DNA of 64,000 nt from Nephrocerus scutellatus (GCA_947095585.1 OX352765.1:75685976-75749975); one strand, 5' to 3'; shown: positions 12,035 to 24,514, counted from the stretch's first letter. Notes: generated from the sequence alone by a model not told the origin. A program made the numbers and translations.

Positions 12035-12602
12035 CAAATCTTGTGATCAATTTTTAAACCACTTCCTACAGCCCGATTTTATTGAAATTTTGCACACATG
12101 TATATCACAACACTTTCTATTAAAATTTGAGGCCCCTCGGGCCGCGGGGTCGGGGGCTCTCATACAAATTTTTTACAAAATTTACCCGATTTTCTTTAAA
12201 TTTTGTACACATGTGTGTCTTCGATGGAAAACACTTTTTGTAAAAATTTGGAGCGATCGGCCCCTTGGGGACCCCAATATACAATTTTTAAATATCGCTA
12301 TATCGCATCAGATCACGGCAAAGTCTGAGCTCTGTGCTTTGTGAGCAGCGCCGTTCGCTGCCGCTGCGTCATTTCTGAATGATTTTGCCACAAAACGAGC
12401 ACGCAGTGTGTGTGTGTGTGTGTGTGTGTATCCCCGATTAGAGAATTTACAAGAAAAATTTTAATTTTTATGGGTTGTTTTTTTTTTCTTAAAATCATCA
12501 TCAGCCGGACAACGCCTGTTATGTTAGCTTTTGGTGGATCTAGACGGTGTCTCGGGTTAAACCGTCGGCGGGTCCCGGGGTAACGCCGGGGTTAGCAACT
12601 AG
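11358..12602 (+). mobile_element. Second Helitron-like element, ends in CTAG, carries a family A copy
   Basis: The left part has a CTGTCTGTCTGTCTG microsatellite and the CGGCTTGACCGTTTTGGCTA motif, typical of insect Helitron 5' regions (compare CGGCTCGACCGATT at about 33480). GCGACCGACCGAGTCRCGA at about 11560 echoes 33665-33690. The right end is GC-rich and hairpin-like, finishing AGCAACTAG at 12602. A family A repeat with (GGCT)n and (GT)n tracts occupies about 11965-12490. Confidence 0.6.
11965..12490. repeat. Family A repeat copy with (GGCT)n and (GT)n tracts
   Basis: Starts at the shared TTCTCTATATTAACTTC motif followed by GCCCGTGGCTGGCTGG, with (GGCT)n at 12004-12033. It holds two tandem units with the CACATGTGT core, then sequence shared in inverted orientation with 56690-56815, a (GT)n tract at about 12406-12429, and the ATTAGAGAATTTACAAG end motif. 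Confidence 0.75.
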
Positions 12603-12605
12603 TAT

Positions 12606-13480
12606 AAATATATTTTTTAAATCTTATTAATTGTCCAAAATATTTAAATTCTGCATACGAAACATGAACCTGCAAAATTTTGAAACGGGTTGGACACCTG
12701 GTTATTCATATATGTGGTTAGCAAAGCTCCACAGAACAGCTATTAATTTAAAAAAATAAAAGAAGCATGCGAACCCCCATTAACTAAAAAATAATGAGCA
12801 TTGGTCTATTTCGCCTCTAAACCAATCAACTTTTCTGTATTTTTTCAGTAATACGATTAGTTGATTGTGCCTGGAGTTATCCGGTGTAACCTCCCCGCCC
12901 CGCCAACAACGCCTTATATCCTATCGACTAAGCCATACCCACCATAAATCACTCCCCACCGACTTCCACCCAATCCAAGACATAGTGAACACCATTTTAA
13001 GTGGTAATTTGTCCTTAAAATGATTGTTATGAAATCAAAATTTCCAAAATCATTACCTAGCACACCTAGAAAACATTAATTTTTTCGCCAAACTGCAAAT
13101 ATTGAGAAGTACGGAAATACATATTTCAATTTTTAAATACAAAGAGGTCTTAGGACTTAACCTGCTGATTGTTTTCCGTCTTCAAAATACATCAACATCA
13201 TATTTGGCTTTTCAACTGGGATCCAGTCTTGGCTTCCCGATGGCGGTCATCCATCAGAAGAATAGGAGGAATAACGGGTAACGATCAAAGTAAAGTTGAC
13301 CCGTAAGAAACCATTTTTAGAGAAACCTAAATTAGTCTGGGTAACACTGATTCGTGACGATAGCCACAGCAACGAAAACGGCTAAACGATTTCGGAGATA
13401 GTCTACAAAGTTTCTGGCTCGTCATATTACAAGAAATTTTTGAATATTATTATTTAATTTCAATCAAGATAAAAACCGCA
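12606..13480. other. Intron 3 sequence with only small fragments
   Basis: No gene recognised. At about 13188-13250 a CATCATATTTGGCTTTTCAAC segment resembles the reverse complement of the RTE 3' tail (compare 5287-5400), so a short RTE 3' fragment on the minus strand is likely. The rest is unassigned. Confidence 0.4.
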
Positions 13481-13484
13481 TTTT

Positions 13485-14520
13485 TTGAAAGAGGTTACTT
13501 TATTCGTAATATTTTTAAATTCAAGGCTAGCACCGCTGATGCATGCATCACAGCCGTCTCGTACACTCCGTTTTTTCGTTTGTTATCATTCTACCTTAGT
13601 ACCAGAATCTGTCAATAGTGTCTACTGCCAGTCAGCCTGTTCAGCAGTAATAGAGAAGCATTTTTGCTTGGATTCGATCCGCACAACTTGGAACCTGTGC
13701 TTAAAAGCTTCTTATCATGTGTCAGACATTTTTCTTTGCCGAACCGTCCTTACGACTGTCTATGGTGAGTCTTTACTACGAATAAAAAGTTGGAAAATTG
13801 TACTTATCATTTTATTTTATCATATCACCCATGACAATCAACGTTAAAAGTGACCGAAATAATCCTAATGTGTTATGTATAAGTGAATACTTTTAATATA
13901 AACGAATTAAGTACGCTCATAATAAGTTTCACGATATTCATAAATTTATTTTTAATTCATAACAGTTTACTTAATGCAATATCATGCCTATACAATATGG
14001 AAAACCCGTCAGTCACTAGAGTCATTGTTAGCTGTCGCATATTCAGCAACGTCTTCCATATAGTCGACGTTTATACGTTCGGTTTAAAAAGATTTATTAG
14101 TATTCATATGTACGTCCTCATGTCGTTTGTTGTACACATAGGAGGACATTGAAAACATAGTGACAAAACATAAGTACCCTTACGCTGTACTAACTGCTGC
14201 AGTCTTCTAATCCTAAGGGACGTGCACAATGCTAGAAAGCCATCTGGCACATTACTCGGCTATGATTTTCAGTTCACATCTATTGTTGCTATCGTCCTCT
14301 ATGCGTTTCAGTTTCTTACTGTTGGTCAATCTGCCTATATGTGCGGAGGACTTGACAAGCGATTTTACTCTCACATATATTCATATACGCAGCATGTGCA
14401 ACTTCCAATCCATTGTCATCTGCGTAGCCTGAGACGGAGCTCTCCCGACGAGATACACTGCATACCACACTTTCACATTGTCCTTCGAAACACTCGTAGT
14501 ATGTTTAGCCATTAAAATCA
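13485..14520 (-). pseudogene. Possible decayed LINE reverse-transcriptase remnant
   Basis: Read on the minus strand, about 14460-14230 contains a GYADD tetrad-like box followed by an interrupted frame (YMNICESKI, then a Lys-rich stretch), which resembles the end of a LINE reverse transcriptase. The rest of the segment has open frames on both strands that match nothing I know. The evidence is one motif plus position, so confidence is low. Confidence 0.3.
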
Positions 14521-14876
14521 CAATATTCGATAAAGACAGCGATTAATAACAGTATGTAGGCGTTCTTCCAGCTGCGCAGTGTGTTCTTACAGGTGAAACA
14601 ACACAATAGGGACTTGGGTAATAGAGTTTCCTAAGGAGGTAAAGCTTAAAATTGCTTTTCTGCAAGGCAATTGAGAGGATACAATGCGATATTTTAAGCT
14701 ACTCCATTTCGTTCTACTAGGTCTAATAGAGAACCATACTACCTAACAAGCCTAAAAACTTCTGGATAAATGAATCAATTACTAAATGAGAATAGGTGCA
14801 CACTGTTTGTTGTCTACCTGTGAGTATAATTCATTTAATTATTTTGGCTGATTGACTTACAGGAAATTCCAGACGT
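14521..14876. other. Unassigned intron 3 sequence
   Basis: I see no coding similarity, repeat family or RNA in this stretch. Confidence 0.4.
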
Positions 14877-15425
14877 TACTTAATTCACTATATTAACTTC
14901 GCGTGCCCGGTTGTCTGTCAGTGGCTGACTGGCCAAATGATAAATGTTACTTTGTACACATTTGAAAGTTATCGGGCTCCAAGACCCAATTTTTTTTAAA
15001 TTAACCCGATTTTCTTCAAATTTTATACACATGTGTATCTCCGATTACTTTTAATAATAATTTGGAAGTGATCGGGCCCCAGGTCCCAGGGACGTCCATA
15101 TAATTTTTTTTAAAAATTAACCAAATTTTGTGCGCATGTGTATTTCCGATAACAACACTTTTTATAAAAATTTAAAAGTGATCGAGCTACAAGGCACGAC
15201 ATTTTTTTAAAAAATTATCCCGATTTTCTTCAAATTTTTGGCACATGTATATGACATCCGATGACAACACTTTTTATAAAAATTTGGAAGTGAGCGGGCC
15301 CCAGGGACGAGGGACGTCCATATATTATGTTTAAAAATCAAGCAAATGTGTGCGCATGTGTATTTCCGATAACAACACTTTTTATAAAAATTTGAAAGTG
15401 ATCGGGCTCCAAGGCACAAAATTTA
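14877..15425. repeat. Family A repeat copy
   Basis: Opens with CACTATATTAACTTCGCGTG and CCCGG and contains about four tandem units. Each has the ACACATGTGTAT or GCGCATGTGTAT core, CCGATxACAACACTTTTTATAA and AAATTTGGAAGTGATCGGGC. Confidence 0.75.
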
Positions 15426-15429
15426 TGAT

Positions 15430-16235
15430 GGTGTAGAGAAATGGACACGCCTCTAAAATTCTGTCATTAGTACTGCTGACTCCATCTTAGGCAGTAGTCG
15501 TAGAGATCGGATCGACTGATTCGATGACGAATGTAAGCTAGCGACTGAACGTAAGAATGTTGTGTACCGTACTACCTTAATCTCATAGAACGCGGGCACG
15601 TGAAGATTAATATAAAGAGCTCAGAAGATATGAAAAAACCGTTTACCGGCGAAAGAAAGCAGCCTGGGAGAAGAATTTCGTTCGGGAACTAGAACACTAC
15701 AGAGAGCGAGGACCGCACCAGGCGCGGAATTTCTACCAAGGAGTCCGCGGTATGACGCAATATACACCGCGTTGCACATACTGCAAAGACAAAGAGGGTA
15801 ATCTGATCGCCGATCTCAAAGGAATCTTAGAGCGATGGGAAGAGCACTTTCATGAGTTGCTTAAGGGTCAGCTAACTGAGGAATTGTAGGCTCCACTATA
15901 CTGCCGTCACCAAGCATAGACGAAGTTAGCAGAGCGATAAATCGGCTCAAAAATAATAAGGCCCCGGGATCTGATGGTATCCCAGAGGTGCTTATTAAAA
16001 CAGGAGGCCCCGCAATACATCAAGCATTTCATGAACTAATAGTATGGGAGGAAGAAGCGATGCCAGAAGACTACCGAAGAGGCATGCTGTGCCCCATACA
16101 TAAGAAAGGAGACGCCCAGATTTTAGGGATGCCAAACTGGATGACATCAACTCGAAATCGGAACTGGTGGAGAGATTTTTGCTGGAGGCCAGGACCGGAC
16201 ACAGGTTATAGAGCCAAATATGATGATGATTATGT
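15430..16235 (+). mobile_element. RTE-type LINE, internally deleted
   Basis: The 5' part (GTACTGCTGACTCCAT through GTCGTAGAGATCGGA) matches 38545-38590 of the longer RTE copy. Translation gives AINRLKNNKAPGSDGIP, LIKTGG and RRGMLCPIHKKGDA, the start of an RTE reverse transcriptase. The sequence then jumps directly to the 3' terminus, ending in GAGCCAAATATGATGATGA. Most of the RT is therefore missing. Confidence 0.8.
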
Positions 16236-16400
16236 ATCTTCGATAATAACACTTTCTATAAAAATCTAGAAGTGATCGGGTCCCAAGGCCGAGGGTCGCC
16301 CATATAAATTTTTTCAAAATTTTCTTCAACTTTGCACACATGTGTACCTCCGATAAGAGAATTCACATAAAAAAAAATTTATTGGTTGATTTTTTATCAT
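16236..16400. repeat. Family A repeat fragment
   Basis: One unit and a half: ACACTTTCTATAAAAATCTA, GTGATCGGGTCCC, then CACACATGTGTACCTCCGAT, AAGAGAATT and a TTTATTGGTTGATTTTT end. It directly abuts the RTE 3' tail. Confidence 0.65.
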
Positions 16401-17639
16401 CAGTTTCGCATTCACATTCGCTGCAATTAGAAGCTAGTGATGCCAAAATATAATTATGATACTAGTTAGTAAATAAAATTAATTTCCCCCAGATTTCATT
16501 TTCTTCTGCGTTAATCCTCAAATGGTATCTGTATATTTCGGTAGTCAGCTCTTATCTCTAACAAAAATGACAAAAAAAACATTAATTTCTTCAAATACAT
16601 TTCGATGGTATTTGTGCCGCAATTTCCGCTTAATTTCCGATATTCTTTTGTTAGTATTTATAGCGGCTATTCAGTTGGCTATATGGCTCCAGTACAAATG
16701 TATAAATGTATAAATGTGAAATCGTACATATTTGTTCTTCTCTTCGATTCCGACTCCGACTCCGGCTACGACTCGACCAACCAGAGAGAGCATTATGACA
16801 TAATTACATTATTGCATATTGAATTATTCTGCGTTACTATGGTATGCTGTACAGTGAGCAGAAATGGCACTTTCAGAAAATCTTCATTTTAAGGAAAAGC
16901 GAGTAGTAGCGCCAATTCCATTTTGTGATTTGTGAGCCTTGGAATGGTCGTCGCTTTGAGTGTGATTGCCTGAAATTGTTATCTTTGGCACACAAGAACC
17001 TGACACTCAATGTTTGCACTAATGCACAATGGTCGAAAAGGACAAAAGTCGCCAGAAATTATTTTAAAGCTTTAAGATGTGCAATGTGGGGTATAGATGT
17101 ACCATAGCTGTCCCAACGTTGTATAGAAACAAGGATAAGGAAGATCAACGAGCTATTTAAGTTGTTCGGAATTTTTACAAAATTCCAAAATAAGAGGAGA
17201 TTAAAAAGCGAAATTTGTTGAATACTTTGTACAGACGTACAGACCTCAAAATAGTGTCAAAGTCGGCAGTAACAAGCCCAACTGATAAAAATTTTACATC
17301 AGAGGTATTTCTCTGAGCACTTAGAGCCAAAGAGGTAATTTTTGGGGGAAAGTTTGTATAGCAGATGCATCAGCCCGTAATCTAATCAATTATCAACCTT
17401 GTTCTCAAAATCATTTTAGTGAAGAATTTTTAAAATTGGACTTTCGGTTCTTGAGTTATGTTGAGAATAGCCAACATCCCAATGGACATTTTTTTGTTTT
17501 TTTAGACTCCAAATTCTTTAAAACTTTGAGAAAACATATTTTGGGGGTACAATTTTTTTTTGAGTAATTGTAATGCTTCGATCTTTTGAACTGAAATTTA
17601 TATGTGCATAATTAGAAGGTTCTTCTTAATTTTATACAC
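16401..17639. other. Unassigned intron 3 sequence
   Basis: No recognisable gene, RNA or known repeat. Short open frames on the + strand (about 16522-16892, 16925-17107) have no family features that I can identify. Confidence 0.4.
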
Positions 17640-17884
17640 TACTTACCCGGTCTTGCCCGGCTACTCCCAACCCATTCACCCCCACCCAACTGACAATCTA
17701 ACCAGTGATTCCTACAAAAAAAAAAAAAACCCCACACTGATCCCACCACTGACCGCAGAACTGTAACCTCCGGGTCAAAAAACTCTGTACAATGGTAAAT
17801 ACCTGACCAAAATCGGTAAAGTAGTTTTCAATATTAGCTAAAATAACAGGAGTTACCCAGATACTCCCCAACCCAACTGACCGC
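17640..17884 (-). mobile_element. Helitron-like 3' region, minus strand
   Basis: ACTACTTACCCGGTCTTGCC followed by C-rich sequence (CCCACCCAACTGAC) is the reverse complement of the G-rich 3' regions ending in GGCAxxxCCGGGTA that occur at about 42480-42618 and 55980-56170. The terminal CTAG is altered here. Confidence 0.45.
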
Positions 17885-19330
17885 AATCCTAAGAGGAGCA
17901 TAGAGCGGAAACGACTTCCTTCCAGCGCCATCTGTCTCTCGCCAGCTGTTTAACTTCACGCCATACGCCTACTGTACGCGATTCTCGCTCGATTGATCTG
18001 CGCCGCGTGTTCACTGGGCGTCCCGGGTTTCGTCTTCCTTGGGGGTTCCACCCAAATGCCATTTTTGTAATATCATTATCCGGTTTCCGCAGGGTGTGCC
18101 CTACCCATTGCCATTTCCTTCGCTTCTCAGGGCAAATAGATCCGAGTTTGAGATCGTGTTTGGCCAAAAGATGCCACAGATTTTGCCGCAGACACTTGTT
18201 GATAAATACTTGTAACTTTTGTAAAATTGTGGCTGTAACTTTGCAAGTCTTGCAACCATATAACACTGAAGTTGAAGATATTTAGCTTGGTGCTCCTGGA
18301 GATGTTATGCGCTCGCCACACTTTGTACAGTGAGTAGTAAGCAGAGCGCGCCTTGTTGCCCTTGCGGTCTGTCACGTCTGATTCGGACCCGCCGTTCTTA
18401 GTAATTAGGCTCCCTCCACGTATCATCCCTTATCCATGGTTTTCTCTGATGTTGCACAAAGCCTAATGCAACATCTGCGGCACCTTTAATTGCAGATTCT
18501 ATAGTATGCTATGATACCATGTTTGAATGCTCAGCGACTATGTTTGACTGAAGTTGCAGACTAAATTCATTCACCTTGGCGAGATTTTGAAATTTGCTGA
18601 GATCGTATTTTCGCGCAGTTCTGTGTTGTTGTTGAATTGCAGCTGGCCGCAGTCTGATAATACCAACCAGAAGGTTGTGATGACTAAAGATATCAGCACC
18701 GTGACCGGCTTTGACATCTAGTAAACAGCTAGCGAATCTGTTGCTGATTAAGATGTGATCAATCTGGTTACGTGTCACACCATCTGGTGATTGCCAGGTA
18801 TATTTGTGAATGTCTCTATGTGCGAACTTTGTGCCACCGATGAAAAGCTGTTGACTGGAGCACAAATCCAGGAGTATCTCTCGTTCATATCTCCAAGCAC
18901 AATTTTGAAGTCGCCTGCGTTAGCACAGGCTATTGTTACCTTTAGTTGACTATAGAAGGCCTCCTTTGTTTTATCGTTGTCAGGTTTGGTGGGAGCATAG
19001 CACTGGGTAATAGTGATATTGCGGAATTTAGAGTGGAATCTGAAGCTGAAATAATGCGGTCAGAGATTGGTTTAAATCCAATCAATGACTTTTTAGCTCT
19101 AGCTGTTATAAGTATTCACACTCCGTTGGTTCGTGATTCATTATTGCCACTAAACATTAGATAATGCCCTGATTGTTCGTGAAAGTCGCCTTGACCCATC
19201 CATCTTACTTCGCTGAGGCCTAAAATTAGTAGCTGGTATTGATCCATCTCACGACAAACTTGAGACAGTCTTGGGTTCTGACAAGGTGCGGACGTTCCAT
19301 GTTCCCATCATAGTCCTGTGTCGATAGCCA
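17885..19330 (-). mobile_element. RTE-type LINE (second family), RT deleted
   Basis: Read on the minus strand, an endonuclease part lies at about 19330-18509 (QSPDGVTRNQIDHILIS, then HHNLLV). An abrupt junction follows near 18480-18430, and then the RTE C-terminus at 18266-17889 (RRKWQWVGHTLRKPDNDITK, WNPQGRRNPGRP, RDRWRWKEVVSALCSS). The reverse transcriptase core is missing. The endonuclease differs from that of the 37690-40062 copy, so two RTE families are present. It is older than the small DCX-EMAP exons around it only in the sense that it sits in their intron. Confidence 0.85.
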
Positions 19331-20592
19331 AATGTCGTTTGTAATGTATCCGTATTGTATCCGAGGCCTGTTTCCGAGTATTTTTTTACGGGTATGTTAC
19401 TAGCCTAGCTCATAAGCATAGCGCCGCGAATTATAGTTGAGGTCGAATTCCACCTTTACACACATTTATATAGCGATCCGATTGCTACAAGACAGACGCT
19501 CGCCTCAGCCGCCCCTAACATGGAGAACAGATGCTGACTTGATATTGGCTTTTAGGCGCCAATGATTCGCCTTGACATGTAGTGTGACCATGACTATAAA
19601 CAGAATTTCCTCTGCTCGTCTCCACTACACCGCCTGATACATTTAGCGTTACCCAGGGAGCACCGCGAGGAGGTATGAATCTAGGACTTTGATCCCAACC
19701 CACCACTAACCTATGACCTCCGGGTCAATAGCCTATACTATAAGTAATCCGAGTTCAGTCTGACCGACCGACTGTATGATAATCACAAATGTGAATTCTC
19801 AGACATTTAAAGTGTCTTCATCTCCCTATCACGCTGCTTTCAATCACACAGACTTTTACAATTTATATGCCTTTCTTGGACTTTTTTTAAAAATCGCATC
19901 AAACGAATCTAACGGAACTTTTTAATTTTTAAAAATGATCCACTCTCAGCTCCTCTGATTCGAGTCCTTTTTATGGCAACGTGCATTTTGTTCATAATAT
20001 TCTTACCTTCTTAAAAGAAATACTACATCATCGCTTCATCTGAGAAAGCCCCAGTGTAGAATATATTTAAATATTTTCTACTTCAATCGTTAAGGTTGAT
20101 TCGTTGGTCAAAATCCGTGCAACTGCATACCAAAACGGACAATGAAAGTTAATAAGTCATCGTAATGTTTAGATTTGCTAGAAGGCAACAGAAGTATTTT
20201 CTGTTTATCCTCTTTTATCGTTACTTTGACAAACAGTACTCGAAGGACAAAGGCAGGTTTATTTCGCCTATTTATCAGTTCATCTTCCATCATTTGCCTT
20301 AGAGGTCTTGCAGATATGTGCAGATTTATTCCTAGATCGTTTGACAATAATCTTAATATTTTGCGAATGCGGCTTGTTGCCTTGAATAGTCTTATCCAAC
20401 AATGGAACACGATGAAACTTTGCGTTGGAAAATATTACAAAAAAAATAACATTTAATCAAAAGAGATGAATTTATAAAATTAATACAAGACCTGACCGCA
20501 CCCATCACTGTGTGGTGTCTTCCTGCTTAAAACGCATCAATCTAAACCATGCTTCCAAACATATATATATGTATATATTACGAGAAGAGCAG
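19331..20592. other. Unassigned intron 3 sequence
   Basis: Contains a short stretch at about 19680-19770 (CCTCCGGGTCAATAGC, then GACCGACCGACTG) resembling Helitron-like pieces seen at 17765 and 11565. Otherwise no gene or RNA is recognised. Confidence 0.35.
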
Positions 20593-21400
20593 TATGAGAA
20601 GTCTGTGACTTTTTGAATTTCCCGAGCAGTAACTGCCGTCAACTGCCATCTATGAATAGTAAGCTGAGTCATTTAATTTGTATTTGACAGCCATTGAAAG
20701 CAGACAACCTCGTAAATTTTGATGAAAATGAAAAAAGAGTGGATTTCGCGTGGAGTGGTTGACGATGGCCGTGGACGAAACATGTATCCATTACAACACA
20801 CCAGAGACCAAGGAGCAATCAAGACAGTGCATTTCTCCGGGTGAACGTGCACCAAGGAAGGTCAAGCTGGGTCTGTCGGCCAACAAGGTCATGGCCACAG
20901 TTTTTTGGGCGGTGTAATTCAATTCGATTACCTTGAAAAGGGTAAAACGATCACCGGCGAATATAATTCAGAGCTTTTTGGACAGATTCGAAATTTGATT
21001 TGAAGCAATAACCGCATTTGGCGAAGAAAAAAGTGATGTTCCATCATACGGTGCATACGTGTGTAGTCACCATCAAAAATCCATAAATTGGGCTACGAAC
21101 TGCTACCCAATCCAGCATATTCTCCAGATTTAGCACACTGCGACTATTTCCTGTTTCCAAACCAGAAGAAATGGCTGGTCTGTTAGAGATTTGGGTCTAA
21201 CAAAGAGGTCATCAAGTAAACAGGCGCCTTTTTTGAGGGCCTTGAGAAAACCTATTATTTGCAAGGAATAAAAAATTGAAAGAACGCTGAACTAAATGTA
21301 TCGAACTTTAAGGAGACTACGTTGAGAAATAAAACGCTTTGTTTCCGAAAAAAAATATCTTTTATTTAAAAAGTCACTGACTTATCAAACTACCCTCATA
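20593..21400 (+). mobile_element. Mariner element, internally deleted and inactivated
   Basis: The right terminus GTCACTGACTTATCAAACTA with CCCTCATA is the inverse of the left TATGAG..AAGTC(T/A)GTGACTTTTT, which has lost about 11 bases. The transposase C-terminal half is readable with stops: VDETCIHYNTPETKEQSRQ, ISPGERAPRKVK, SANKVMATVFW, YELLPNPAYSPDLAHCDYFL. The first and third catalytic Asp are visible. The second is replaced at the FWD position. The N-terminal helix-turn-helix part is absent, so the element is about 0.8 kb where complete mariners are about 1.3 kb. Confidence 0.85.
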
Positions 21401-21879
21401 TGTTATGTTTTGTTTTGTCTTAGTGGACGGTCAAACGACTATTGAAAGTGTTATTTCCATCGCTTAAATATGCCCTTAAGGTCTGTCTTTTCCAGTGAAA
21501 ACTTCTTGGATTTCTTTTGTCATTTCTATTCCAGTCTTGGCATCTTGTGTCAGATCTTTTCTAGGTAGGTATAGGTTAGGTAGTGTGTCTTCCTTGTGGC
21601 ACTTGCAAAACCTACAATCAGCGCATCAGTTCGCCATTTAAATCGTTTTTAAATCCGACTTGTAGCGGCCAAGTACAAGCAAAATAATTGTCTGTAGGAC
21701 AAGAAATCATTTGGCGACCGAGCAGGGATCTAAAGTTCTGGGTCGACTTTACTTTTTTAAATGCTTTTATATTAACTTGCCTATGATTTTAAGTCATTCT
21801 GTCACGTTTTTTTTCCTCACTTCAAATCTGGGAGTAAGTCTCGTACACGTTTTTAAGTTAGTAGTAGTAGTGGTGGTCT
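21401..21879. other. Unassigned intron 3 sequence
   Basis: No gene or known repeat recognised between the mariner element and the G/T-rich minisatellite. Confidence 0.35.
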
Positions 21880-22985
21880 TTAGGTGGGTCTTGAGGTGGG
21901 TTTGAGGGGGTCTTGAGGGGGTTCTTGAAGGGTCTTGAAGGCGGTCTTTATGGTGGTATTGAGAGCTTTAGGGCAGTTTGAGGGAGTCTTTAGATGGTCT
22001 GTAGGATGTAGTTTTGAGGGGATTTTGAGAGGGGTCTTGAGAGGGTCTTGAGTGGTGTTTTGAGGGGATATAAAGAAGGTTTTGAGGGGTTCTTGAGGTG
22101 GTCTTGGGTTTTGTTTGTTTGGATCCCTAGTGTGGTCTTGAGGGGGTCTTTAGGTGGTTTGAGGGGATCCTGAGAGGATTTTTGGATTTTGTTAAGTAGA
22201 GTCTTAAGAGGGTTTATTGAGGGTCTTAATGGGGTTAAAAGTGCTCTTGAAGGGATTCTAAGAGGGTCGTGAGTGGAACCTTAAGGGGGTTTAGATAGTC
22301 TTAAGAGTTTTTTGAGGGTGTCTTAAGAGAATCTTAAGGGGAGTTTAAGTGAGTATTAATGGAGGTAGTAACGTGGTCTTAACGGGGTCTTGATGTGATA
22401 TTGAGAGAGTCTTTAATTAGTCTTTAAGTGGGTTTTGTGAGATCTTAAGTTGGGTCTTGCGGAGGTCCTTAGGTGGTCTTGAGGGGATTTTGAGACGGTC
22501 ATGCGTAGAGTCATTGATGGCTTAGGTGGTCTTGAGGGTCTTGAGAGTGTTTTGAGGGGGTCTTAAGGGAATATTAAAGGGAGTTTGAGGGGGTCTTTAG
22601 GAAGTATTCATGGCGGTAGTAATGTGTTCTTAACGGGGTCTTAAGGTGATCTTGAGAGAGTCTTTAGGTAGTCTTCAGGGTTGTCCCGAGGGGGTTTTGT
22701 GGGGATCTTTAGTGGGGTCTTGAAGGAGGTCCTTAGGTGGTCTTGAGGGGATCTTGAGGGGATTTTGAGAGGGTCGTGAGTGGAGTCTTGAGGGGGTGTT
22801 CTAAAGTGGGGTCTTACGAGTGTTTTGAGGGCATCTTAAGGTGGGTTTTATGAGGGTCTTGAGGAAATATTGATGGGGGTCGTAACATGATCTTAACGGG
22901 GTCTTAAGGGGGATCTTGAAGGTTGTGTTGAGCGGGTCTCAAGGTGGTCTTGAGAGGTTTTAGTCTTGTGAGTGTCTCCATATTA
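21880..22985. repeat. G/T-rich minisatellite, about 1.1 kb, unit 10-12 bp (GGGGTCTTGA)
   Basis: More than 1 kb of imperfect units such as GGTCTTGAGGGG, GGTCTTAAGGGG and GGTCTTTAGGTGG. It is the reverse-complement type of the CCCTCAAAAGACC repeat at 10511-10967 and lies in the same DCX-EMAP intron. Longer-period duplication is visible: the stretch around 22380-22440 resembles 22610-22700. No coding potential. Confidence 0.85.
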
Positions 22986-24514
22986 CTATCCCATCTGAAT
23001 AATATTAAAATCTTATATACATATTTTATTAAAAACTTAAAATTATAAAATAAAATTATATAAACAAAAAGGTTATAATTGAAGCATAACTAGCCCCCTA
23101 AATGGTAGAAAATAAAATAGGTGGTAGATCTGGAGCAAGTAGAACTATTATGAAATAAATGAAAATTGCTGGAATGTTTTTAATGAAAATCTGAAATAAT
23201 TGTGGCTTGAAAAAATTACATAATTTAAAAGAACCGTGCTAAGCATTTAATGTTCTTTTAATCTTGTCATAAACCTCAAACCTTGCCACATAGGATACAA
23301 ATGCAATTCTTATGTTCGCCAGTTTAAAAAATTTAGCTTTATAAAGTGGTTATTTCGTCAAGGTTATGTTCAGTCACTTTGACTTCAGTTCGTCCTTCAA
23401 ACATACCCATCGAACCTTATTGACTAAAGTTACTGCTATATATTTAGTTCGTTTATCGATCGACCCATATAACATTATAATCGACTAGGGCTTGTTTAAA
23501 ATTTGTTCGGTTTTCTTCAGTATGGTTTGCTTTGTAAGACCGAAAACATACCTCTCTAATCCTAGAAGCCTCTTTACAGCTCGAGTCATACGAAGTTAAA
23601 GTTGAAGTTGAAGTGGGAGTTAAGTAGTCAGTTGATGATGATATCATATCTTTTGGTATCATCGGAAGTACTCGAATATTGCAGTGCCCGTACGATCTGC
23701 TAACAAACCACTCAGATTCTCTGAGTCTAACTACAATGCACATTACTACGTATTCGATAAATATGTGAGATAGTAGGTGCAAGATCGTATTTAAAGCACC
23801 AGTCGAACATGACTTTGTATTCTTCTGAGTTGAGTTTGGAATTGTATTTTTTGCTAATCGCCAGCCCACAGCATAGGGCTCCATTTGTAATGATTAAACG
23901 TACAACACAGCTGTGTACAACCATTGGGCCATCTTTTCATGCAGCCCGACACATGCATTATTAGCTCTCGTTGTGCCACTTCTATTTATTTAGCAATGGA
24001 GGTGTTAGTCTTTGCCGATTATTATAAAAGTTGGTATCTTAGATTTAGTGGTGAAGAGAATTATCTCAGTTTTCCCTTAGCTGAGTCCTAGGTCCTAGGT
24101 TGTTGCCCAAGAGGTGATTTTGCTCAAGGCCTTTTCTTGATTCCTGCACTGATACAAGAATCACCTCGTCTGCATTCGTGACTTATTTCGTCATCCCAAG
24201 ATTTACTCTCCCATTACGTGACCATAACTTTTTCTGACCTGTTTGTTGTGAACATTAAAATATCCTTAATCATTTCATTTAAATGTTAGTCAAAAGTTGA
24301 GCTACTAGTCAAAAGCGTGTAAAAAGAATCGGCCACACGAACAAAACGTTCACTCAAAATTTAAAAATTATCCGACAGCAGAGCTTGGAAAATGTTCAGG
24401 GAACAATCGCTTTAAGGTAGTTAAGTTTTTAACAAATCTAGTTATTTCTAATTCTGCTGTTTAAATTTGAAACAATTTCAAAAATAAATCAACATTCCAA
24501 TGGATGTTTTTCAG
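22986..24514. other. End of intron 3, mostly unassigned
   Basis: A minus-strand open frame of 143 codons (23884-23453) ends with SRIREVCFRSYKANHTEENR and onwards, which vaguely resembles the linker between endonuclease and RT of some LINEs, but no catalytic motif is visible. The intron closes with TTTTTCAG at 24514. Confidence 0.3.

Noticed and set aside
23453..23884. Host gene on the minus strand in intron 3 (143 codons)
   Set aside because: No domain, no conserved motif, and its end looks LINE-linker-like. Support is too weak.
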